Source: Primula veris (lineage: Eukaryota > Streptophyta > Magnoliopsida > Ericales > Primulaceae). From it: a stretch of DNA of 64,000 nucleotides. The position numbers and the translations under genes are program-made. Positions 55,433 through 64,000 of this stretch are shown one piece after another; positions within the stretch are counted from its first letter, which is position 1; every line of letters starts with the position of its first letter. Where the stretch lies: positions 39,142,795 to 39,206,794 of the forward strand of contig OY821740.1 of NCBI GenBank assembly GCA_963682055.1, in the 5' to 3' direction. Under the pieces are notes generated by a model. That model was given only the letters and a program-made list of their open reading frames with translations. It searched no databases and was not told the DNA's origin.

Positions 55433-57516
55433 GCCTTATATATGTTGGCTTTGTTTTCAATTTTATGGTGATTTGAGAGCACTTTTCAAGAGTAAGGAGT
55501 ATGGACTATGCTTGTATATGGTGCCATCACTTGTAAAAATTTCATGTTTAATTAGCAGTACAAGTGACTGCTTATTTTATCTAAAATATGATATATTTTC
55601 ATTGACGCAAGGAAAAGCTCATATGCTATGATTTTACAGTTTACAACAACGGTATTTGAGGATGAAAAAAAAACTTTGCAATTCTGGGTGGGGTTTGTAT
55701 TTGGAACCAAAATTATTTTGAGAACTGGCCTTCTCCGACTAAGTGTACACATTCGAGAGTGCAAAAATTTCAAAAGTCAGATATTTTCATGGACGTCTAC
55801 GGTCTAAGGGAGTCGGGTTGATGTATCTTTTAATTTGCTTTAGCAGCTGATCTCAGGTGACCATTTTGTACTCGACGGTTCAAATTTTTTTAGATGAAAC
55901 AGCAAAACATACTACCTGTCTAGTTTAAGTTTTTGTAGATCATCAGATTCTGGGATGCAAAATTGCCCTCTTACCCAAAACAAAGAACGACCCTCCCACT
56001 TTCCGGAATCATGTTACGTTACGAAAGTTTTAGCTTATCATACAGAACAGAAGCTTTTCGAGACACTACATGTGTCACGTGAGTATGAACGGAATTATTC
56101 GGATCAGTGGCTAAGTCAGATATATATGTTGTAGTAAGATAACATTGAAGGAATGATCCGTAATAGTTTTGAATGTTACACAAATTACACGATTTTGTTT
56201 TAAAATTTTGTTCTTTAACCTAGTTTAATCAAACAAGGTAATTATACATGAACACTGCACAAGACTTGTGACCAACAGGTCTGCTAAATAAAATAACAAT
56301 AAAATATGCATGAATGATGAATCTAACACATTCACCAACTACCTTAAATGTTTTTCTCCTTTTCATCTTGTCGGTTATGGTTTTTAAAGCAAGTTAAATG
56401 GGAATAAGTCTTTGGCTTTTTATCTTTTCTTCTAGATAATTTGAAATGTTCACTCTTATGCTGAAGTGTAAGTGTGTAACAAAAGTCAGTGTGACAACTG
56501 ACATGTATATGTACATAGTTATCCATATAGAGCATAAAAAACGGTCTGAATATACCTATTTGGATACGAATCGGACCATGCGTTATTAATGGGTATTCAA
56601 TGCATTTATAATAAGACCCGGATTATAATAATATTTTTCCCACTTAAGAATAAGAGCAATTAGCTATTAAATATCTTAGCCCAGTTAATAAAAGTCCACA
56701 GTGAGAAAGCTCATGAGATGACGCATGAGATGGATACACTTGTCAACATCCTATGACGCACGAAAGCCGATAAATAGCCAAATACCTACACTGGAAAGAG
56801 TACCTGAAATCTGATCAAAAAGAAGTATAAGACAGACTTTTCAGAGCTTATTTCACTAGAAAGTATACCGAGAAAAGTCCAATAAAAGACCGAGCATCAA
56901 GGATAAAATTCAAAATTAAGATTAAAATTAAGTTATCAGACCGAGCACAAATGTAATAAGAAATTGTAATCCGAACAAGAACAATTACCGATCAATAATA
57001 AAGAATAACAACATGTCCAATATTTACTTTATTTAAATTATATTATTATTATTGAAAACCACGTGACCGAATCAAAGTTGATGATTTATCAGTTTCAGCT
57101 TCATAATAGATTTTCTTATGCTGAAACGTAAGAACGGTGATCTTCTTTGGCTACATGCCTATTTCTTATTCCCTTTAGTTTCACACTAAGGCTTTTTAAT
57201 TAATTATTCATTCTCTTTTCCTATGAATCATTTTGTCTGACCTAATAACCTAAATATAGATACTGAAAATACAACCCAACAATATCAATGTTTATCTTGA
57301 AATAATTACCAACCTAACCCTTGCATTTGATGTATTCAAATGAGTAACTACCACACCTCAACAGATTATAATAAATATGGTGGTCCGACATAATAAAGAA
57401 GGCTAGATACGACACTGACTATTTGCATCTTCTCCACAAAATTTCCTTCTATATATCATAGGAGTATGTATCAAATGTATTCTTGATCTTTTTCCAAGCC
57501 TACCTCACTAGCAAAA
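55433..57516. other. Intergenic, LHCB4 downstream and receptor kinase upstream
   Basis: The first ~200 bp is probably LHCB4 3' untranslated region. The rest is AT-rich sequence without a supported gene. The tctatatatc motif at 57448-57457, about 60 bp before the receptor-kinase ATG, could be its TATA box. Confidence 0.6.
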
Positions 57517-60500
57517 ATGCTAAAAACTAAAATCTTCTTGTTCATGAAAAGAACTCGTTTACTTTGTCTTTTGATAACAATTTCTGTTTCAAATTGTATC
57601 AAAATGCCAAATTCTTCGGATCAACTTGCATTGATTGATTTCAAGAACCGGATAACAATCGACCCGCTTCAAGTTACAAGTTCATGGAATACTTCGGTTC
57701 ATGTATGCACATGGTTGGGCATTACTTGCGACCCCTTAAATAACCGTGTCACAAATTTAAACTTAGAATCGAAGCAACTTATCGGGTCTCTGCCACCTTC
57801 TATTGGTAACCTCACTTACTTAACGGGAATAAATCTACGAAACAACACCTTCCGAGGCGAAATCCCAAATGAAATTGGTCGTTTGATCAATTTACGGTAT
57901 CTTAATCTAACTTACAATTCATTTATAGGAAAAATCCCGAATAATATAAGTCATTGTTTACAACTTAGAGGGATCGAGGTATCTGGAAACGAGCTTATCG
58001 GGGAAATCCCAGATCAATTACGTTCGCTGTCAAATTTGTCCGTTTTGGGACTTGGTGAAAACAATATTACAGGTAATATTCCGTCTTGGATTGGGAATTT
58101 TTCGTCTTTGTTTGCTTTGTCTCTGGCTCTAAACCATTTACAAGGGAATATACCAGACGAGTTTGGTAACCTATCGAAGCTTGGGTTTTTTCAACTTTAT
58201 GGTAACGAACTCACGGGAATGATCCCGTCTTCTATTTACAACATTTCTTCGATTTATTACTTTTCTTTTACCCAGAACCGTTTACACGGGGAAATTCCTG
58301 ATAATATCGGGTTAACTTTACCGAATCTCAAGATTTTCGCTGGAGGGGTTAACAATTTCAGTGGGCGCATACCTTCTTCATTAGCCAATGCTTCCAGGCT
58401 TCAGGTTGTTAATGGCTTTGATTGGTTACAAATTTTAAATAAATAAATTGAATTTTATTTAGTTCAGAATAAAAGCTACTTTGGTTAAGCTTAAAAATCT
58501 AGCTTTGTCAGGCCAAAGTTTCAATCGAGTTCAGTTTGTAAGCTGGCTAAACAAAAGCTGCTCAGAATTTAAGCAAAAAAGTTATCAAAATGAGCTTAAA
58601 AAAGCTACAGCAGAAAAGGCATAATTATATTTAATTCTGGAACTTTTCGTTGAGAAAAAATTAATCATTACTTGCTACACTTGCTCCAAATCCAGCACAG
58701 TTTTAAGGAGGTCTTTTGTATGTAGTTTCAACTTTTTCTTATCTTGTTTTTTGCTGTTATAATGTTAAAGAAATGGTGCAGTGTATCTACATTTATCGGT
58801 TTATAATGTTTTCCAACACAGGTAATCGACTTTGCGGAGAACCATTTGACTGGAACAGTGCCGTCAAATTTAGGAAAACTGCAAAGTTTGTATAGGATAA
58901 ATTTCGGTGGGAATAGGCTTGGCGATGGAAAACCTGGTGGCTTCGATTTCATCTCGTTTTTAACAAATTGTTCAAGTTTGCAGGTTTTGGGCTTAGATGA
59001 AAACCGGTTCGGAGGAGAACTACCCATATCTATCGGAAATCTTTCGTCAACTCTTCAAATCCTTACCCTTGGATCAAACAATATTTACGGAAAGGTCCCT
59101 AGCGAGATTGGTAATTTAGTTAACTTGTTTCTTCTAGGCCTCGAAGGTAACCAGTTAAGTGGTACCATTCCGGATAGTATCGGGAATCTTAAGGTTCTCC
59201 AAGGTTTACATCTAAACTACAACAAATTTTCTGGGAAAATACCGTCACCGTTTAGTAACTTAACCATGATAACGAGGCTCTTCATGGAGGAAAATCAACT
59301 AGAAGGGAGTATTCCTCCGAGTCTCGGAAATTGCAAAAACTTGTTGGTTTTAAATTTATCTAGCAATTATTTAAATGGTAGCATTCCAAAAGAGGTTATA
59401 AGTTTATCTTCTTTGTCAATATCTTTTTCCGTGGCTAATAACTCTTTGACGGGATCCATACCGTTCGAAGTGGGTAGCTTGAAAAACCTCAAGGAGCTTC
59501 ATCTTTCGAATAACAATTTATCGGGTGAAATTCCGAGTAGTCTTGGTAGTTGTATTAGCTTAGAACACCTTTTGATGAATGATAATTCGCTACAAGGACA
59601 AATACCCAAATCACTAGACAACTTGAGGGGTTTAACCGAAATAGATTTCTCGTATAATAACTTATCTGGGGAAATTCCGGATTTTCTAGAAAAACTTCCA
59701 GATCTAAAAAGACTTGGGCTTTCGAACAATAATCTAGAAGGCAAAGTTTCAAGTTTAGGTATATTTGCAAATGCTAGTGCAATTTCAATTGTCGGAAACA
59801 AAAAACTTTGTGGCGGTGTTGTAGAACTAAATCTACATACTTGTTCTCAGGATCATACCTCAAAAAACTATATAGCCTTGAAAATAGCAGTACCTGCAGC
59901 TCTAGGGGTTCTGCTAAGTTTTTTGCTGTGTTTATCAGTTTTTTGTTGTATTAAAAAAAGGCCGAGAGATTCGAGTACAGATGATCACCAATTAGGAATT
60001 TCATATGCCGAGCTTGGTAAATCAACCAATGGGTTTTCTGAAGAGAATTTACTCGGCTCGGGTAGTTTTGGAACGGTTTACAAAGGTTTCCTAAATATTG
60101 AGATGCAGGCCAGGCCCCAAAGAGGTGAAGGTTCTTCGACTTCACGGAGTACCAAACTGGTATGATATGCCAGATTTAAGTACGAAAATTTTGTTGATTT
60201 CGTATTTCTGAAAGAGTATATATGTGTACGGGGGCGGCACACTCACGTGACCATTTTTTTTTTTATTAGTGTTTTTCATAATAATTTATATATACGGTAT
60301 TCTGCCAAACCCTTAAATATTTTATCGCAAAATTATATATTGTTATTGTAATAACATATCATAACTTTGTATATGCTGATAATATATAAGTAATACTTAC
60401 AAAAATTAATGTAGACAAGTGATTATAAAATACATTTTACACAAACCTATCATGTTGACACGTAACACATATCTTAAAAAAAACTAAACAAAAATAATAA

Positions 60501-62694
60501 TTAGAGTAGTGGTGAGTGCAAACAAAATTTATAAAAGAATTTTTTGTGATTTGTATTTTAATTGGAGTGAGTATACTGAAATTGTGTAATATATATTTAA
60601 TTGTTCGTATATATATTATTTAATATACGTTTGGTTTTTTCAAGTTTTTTTTTAATATTTTTTTACTTTCATGTCTTAATATTTTTACTTGTTATACCTT
60701 GATTTATTAAATTTAGTTTTTTTTTTATCTTTTTGGTTTCTATTTTATTTATTTTTTAGTTAATTTTAAAATGCTGAAACTTTCGACACATACATTACTG
60801 TTGTAAATTTTTTTGGAGTTTGAAATGAATGCCGAAATTGAGCGAAGAGGGAAAAAATAGAAATCAAATACATTTTAATAAAGAAAAAAGGTAAAAAAAA
60901 TGGAGAAAAGATGATAAAAAAGGTTAAAAAATCAAGATTTTCCGTGTTTACACTTTAAAAAATATTATACGTTTTTATTAATTTTGGCAACCTCACACAT
61001 TTGGTCCTGGTTCCGCCCCCTGTATGTGTATTAATTTAAGCAAATTAATTTCGATGGTGATAACAGTTTTCGAGGACCGACCCAGAAGATCGGAAAGTTG
61101 TGGCTGTGAAAGTATTAAACCTTGACCAACAAGGGGCTAGCAAGAGCTTCATGGACGAATGTAGTGCTTTAAAGAGCGTAAAACATCGCAACCTTATTAA
61201 GATTGTAACGGCTTGTTCAAGCATTGATCATCGAGGTTGTCCCTTCAAGGCCCTAGTATTCGAGTTCATGCCGAATGGAAATCTTGACGAATGGCTCCAT
61301 CCCCGTGATCAAGATATGGTTGGTTATAGTGTTTTTTTTTAACTGTTGGTAAAATTAGCTAAAATGCCTAATTTTGAAATATGTGCAAAATTTGTACCGG
61401 AAATGTTGACGAGTGGCTTTATTCCCAGGATCGTACAAGAGCTCCTTTGGACTTGAACCAAAGGCTGAATATAGCGATAGACGTAGCTTCTGCGCTTGAA
61501 TATCTCCATCATCATTGTGAAACACCAATTGTTCATTGTGATCTTAAGCCGAGTAACATATTATTGGATGATGATATGACGGCCCGTGTTGGAGACTTTG
61601 GTTTAGCAAGATTTATTTTTGACGATCGTGAAAAACGAAGCTTTTCGATGCAACTAAAGGGTTCAATTGGATACATTGCTCCGGGTTTGTTTTCTATTTA
61701 AGCCGCATCTTAACTTAAATCACAAAGCAAGCACAATACCAATTTTTTGTAACCGATAGTACCATTATTATTTGGTTGTAGGATTTTAGCAAATAAGCTT
61801 CTTTTTTTCGCTATGAAAACTAATAAGCACGGCATAGATACCTAAGAAATAAGAACATAAGGACTCGCTCCACGAGAAGCTAAACTTAAACTGTCTTAAC
61901 CCCAGCAAGTAAAAAAACTTCGCAGTGCTAAGAAAAAAATCTAGGACCTAAAAGCATCTTAAAAGGGAAGTACTGTTTTTAGTTTGAGAAAAAAGCTGAA
62001 TCCATACAGCTCAAAGCTTCCATCTTTTTCAGGTCAAAACCTCAGAAAACCTCATCAATTAAATTGATCAACTATACTCTCGAGTTATTAAGCAAAAAAC
62101 AAAGAAACTGAGGAGAAATAGTATATACACATCTGGGCTTTTGGTATTATAAATTTGTTGCAACTTGCAAGTACATTTCTTGAGTATCTATCTTGAGACT
62201 CATTTTTAAAGTGTTGAAAAATTATAAACAAACAGAGCTTTTGTAGCCAGCTTAGCAACTTAGCATTTTTCTGTTTTAATAAGCTTCCTTCTGAAATTGT
62301 AGAAAATGGCACGGGAGGCCAAGTTTCGACACTAGGAGACGTGTACAGCTTTGGTGTACTCTTGCTCGAGATGTTCACCGGCAAGAGACCAACTGATGAA
62401 GCATTTACAGATGGCCTCAGCATTCAGAGCTTCGTCGCAAATGCTTTGCCTAAAAACGCTATGCAAAATTTGGATCCGGCTCTGTTTGAACAATCGGATA
62501 CCGAGTACGAGGATTACAGAAGCATATCGAGAGATGATGTGGCAGAGTTTTCCATTTCGGTCTTGAGGATTGGGCTTGCATGTTCTAGTTCATTGCCACG
62601 AGAACGAACACCGATGAATATAGTCGTGAATAAGTTGGAATCTATTAGAAACTCTTTGCTTAAATCCCAGAAGGGCAATAGTAAAAAAATGTAA
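57517..62694 (+). CDS. LRR receptor-like kinase, XA21/EFR class, non-RD
   Basis: Single-pass plasma membrane receptor of the LRR-XII group (At3g47570-like, with EFR and XA21), members of which sense microbial patterns. Exons: 57517-58404, 58822-60159, 61067-61318, 61429-61684, 62303-62694, all GT-AG; joined length 1041 aa, normal for the group. Signal peptide about 1-28; LRR N-terminal cap with CTWLGITC; about twenty LRRs to near residue 620; transmembrane segment 647-673. Kinase: GSGSFGTVYKG (708-718), VAVK Lys757, HCDLKPSN (862-869) and DFG (882-884). Cys instead of Arg before the catalytic Asp makes it non-RD, typical of immune receptors. Only the last intron (before the APE-like motif, here APEN) is usual for the group; introns 1-3 look acquired. 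About 23 extra residues separate the glycine loop from Lys757. An alternative start is Met at 57544. Function unproven: the splicing of introns 2 and 3 needs transcripts. Confidence 0.85.
58405..58821. other. Extra intron in the LRR region, with MITE-like content
   Basis: LQ at the donor (cag then gttgtt) joins VIDFAENHLTG after acacag, restoring a normal leucine-rich repeat. The interior at about 58475-58620 (ttggttaagctt, gtaagctgg, aaaagctgctcag, aaaagctacagcag) resembles the hAT-like MITE family of this window. Confidence 0.65.
60229..61022. mobile_element. Non-autonomous hAT-like element in receptor kinase intron 2
   Basis: A 794-bp insertion with inverted ends cgggggcggcac and ggttccgccccctg, the GGGGGCGG-type terminus common in plant hAT elements. 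It is flanked by a perfect 8-bp direct repeat, tatgtgta, at 60221-60228 and 61023-61030, the hAT target-site length. It contains no transposase frame. Removing it and one target copy leaves an intron of about 105 bp. Confidence 0.9.
61277..61440. repeat. Duplicated kinase segment forming intron 3
   Basis: ggaaatcttgacgaatggct at 61277 recurs as ggaaatgttgacgagtggct at 61399, a spacing of 122 bp. The first copy encodes GNLDEWLHPRDQD and is exon 3; the second encodes GNVDEWLYSQD, but its ttattcccag acts as a 3' splice site for exon 4 beginning DRTRAPLDL. Confidence 0.8.
61685..62302. other. Intron 4 of the receptor kinase with MITE-like remnant
   Basis: This phase-1 intron before the APE motif is the conserved one of the LRR-XII group. 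Within it, about 61765-62065 contains tttggttgtaggattttagc and later cagctcaaagcttcca and tcaaaacctcagaaaa, resembling the interior of the MITE at 48956-49128. Confidence 0.55.
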
Positions 62695-63104
62695 ACCATT
62701 TATATTTTGCAGTTTTTTGATTTTCCATCACCTAGCATCGTTAATATTACTAATATTCAAGTGCAAACATCATATTTATATATTTTGCTGCGATATTAAC
62801 GTTGAAATACAAGTAGACGGCTATGTCTCATTAATGAGAATTTTTGTCACTTAAATAAAAACCAGCAACACTGAATTTATGAACAGATGCCAATGTTAAC
62901 AACACATACTCCAAAAGCAATTCAATTTAAAATTTATCAATTTTCTTTAACTGGATTTGATGAACTTCAGGCCTGTTGTGCTATCAATAATAATAGAGCT
63001 AATTTACTCAAAAGAGATAAGGATCATGGAATGAAAGGCTCTAAACACTTGCCAATATAACATACAACTCTCTTATCTCTCTCACATACAGCAAATAGAA
63101 AACT
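62695..63104. other. Short intergenic stretch
   Basis: Receptor-kinase 3' region followed by the promoter and leader of the next gene. AT-rich; no repeat or gene recognised. Confidence 0.6.
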
Positions 63105-63437
63105 ATGATTTCCCTCCAAGCTTTGCAAACATCCTTTAAACCCAACAAGCATTCCCTTTTCCACACAACAATAATACCATCTATTAAAAAGAACCACACA
63201 CTGATCTCTCTATGCAGTTCAAAAGACTCATCATCAGACAACACCCCCTCTCAAGGAGATACTCGGAAACAAGATATGCTAGCCCGAATCGCAATGCTAC
63301 AAACCTCAAAAGTCCGCTTAACGGATTATTTAGACGAGAAATCGGATTATCTCACACAGTTTGCAGAAGAAGCAAATGCGGAGCTTGATCAGATCGGTGA
63401 AGAAGCTCTTCGAGGACTCGATGAAGCTAGCTCCAGG
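63105..63437 (+). CDS. Putative chloroplast inner-envelope protein, first exon only
   Basis: The first exon encodes 111 residues: a Ser/Lys-rich N-terminus that fits a plastid transit peptide (to about residue 55), then a charged helical region QDMLARIAMLQTSKVRLTDY followed by DEKSDYLTQFAEEANAELDQ and LRGLDEASSR. This resembles, from memory, a small plant family of coiled-coil proteins of the chloroplast inner envelope (Arabidopsis At1g42960 type); molecular role unknown. The exon ends AGG before gttagt, a usable donor. Reading through gives a stop at 63521, which would cut the protein short in mid-helix. The rest of the gene is presumably beyond 64000, so this is partial. Confidence 0.7.
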
Positions 63438-64000
63438 GTTAGTCAAGTTTCGACACAGTATCTGTTAACCAAAATTGATAAGGAGAATGAAACTTTTAGC
63501 TTTACAGATAAGTGTAACTGAAAAAGGTTACAATACAATTGACCCTCATGTTTTATAGTTAAGTCCTTTATATTATATGTATTTTTTGAGATCTATGCAA
63601 GCAACCTCAATAGTTAATGCTAGTTAGCAGCAAATTTTGTAGGTAAAACTACTTTTATGACTTTCGCTTTAAACTGCTTACAAAAAACAAATTGTTAACA
63701 GGTGATAACCCTCGAAGGACTTGATGAATCAATCCTCATTATCTGTTTAACAAATATGAATAAGTTTACTTCAGGGTAAAATGCAAATAACTCCCATATA
63801 TTATTGGTGATATGAAAATAACTCACACGTACTTTGAACACTTCCATTTAACCCTTATAAGTAAAGAAAAATGGTAAGAGACATCCGTTTTGAATAACAG
63901 CGCTTTTAATATTTGTAGTTTGTCGATTTACTCAAATAAGTTCTAGTTAACGGAAAAAAATCCTTTCAGCTGCATTTCCAAAGAAAAATTCAATGTCCAA
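63438..64000. other. Presumed first intron of the partial gene, to window end
   Basis: No exon continuing the envelope-protein frame was found. The sequence around 63778-63880 (ataactcccatat, ataactcacacg) has the look of a decayed transposon end. Confidence 0.5.

Noticed and set aside
57517..62694. Receptor kinase as a transposon-broken pseudogene
   Set aside because: The premature stops all fall in sequence removed by consistent GT-AG introns; the joined frame has all kinase motifs. Still unproven without transcripts, so confidence is reduced.

Overview
This is a nuclear DNA window from a flowering plant, almost certainly a eudicot. It is AT-rich, its genes are split by GT-AG introns, it carries chloroplast-protein genes (LHCB4, an envelope carrier, an inner-envelope protein), and its introns are littered with small non-autonomous DNA transposons and microsatellites. 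An asterid would fit, but I cannot fix the species. There are no bacterial, organellar or viral genes, no tRNA or rRNA gene that I can recognise, and no CRISPR array.

Nine protein genes are supported. Eight can be assembled into complete reading frames by following splice sites. Left to right: a UDP-glycosyltransferase (minus, 5225-2405, 504 aa); a type II DnaJ/Hsp40 co-chaperone (minus, 12693-6951, 341 aa); a 27-exon symplekin/Pta1 homolog of the mRNA 3'-end processing machinery (minus, 30467-14908, 1273 aa); a CAX-type vacuolar cation/proton exchanger (plus, 31749-35614, 448 aa); a chloroplast-envelope-type ADP,ATP carrier (plus, 38551-45742, 380 aa); an HMGB chromatin protein (minus, 49703-47495, 165 aa, with a leader intron reaching 50883); the minor antenna protein LHCB4/CP29 (plus, 52762-55432, 288 aa); an XA21/EFR-class leucine-rich-repeat receptor kinase of the non-RD type (plus, 57517-62694, 1041 aa); and the first exon of a putative chloroplast inner-envelope protein (plus, 63105-63437) that runs off the window. 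They are ordinary neighbours on a plant chromosome and do not form a pathway or cluster.

The unusual content is in gene structure. Three genes carry duplications that copy an exon end or exon segment into the adjacent intron: the glycosyltransferase (a repeated 5' splice junction), the carrier (five degenerate copies of the end of exon 1), and the receptor kinase (a kinase-domain segment whose second copy supplies a new 3' splice site). Two introns start with GC instead of GT (symplekin intron 21, carrier intron 1). The receptor kinase contains a 794-bp hAT-like insertion with a perfect 8-bp target duplication inside a small intron, and LHCB4 intron 1 contains a 216-bp foldback element with a 7-bp target duplication. 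DnaJ intron 1 holds three identical 99-bp repeats on top of an older array, and symplekin intron 6 holds a perfect 151-bp tandem duplication. I see no wholly new multi-gene system; the most interesting theme is intron remodelling by local duplication and by small transposons.
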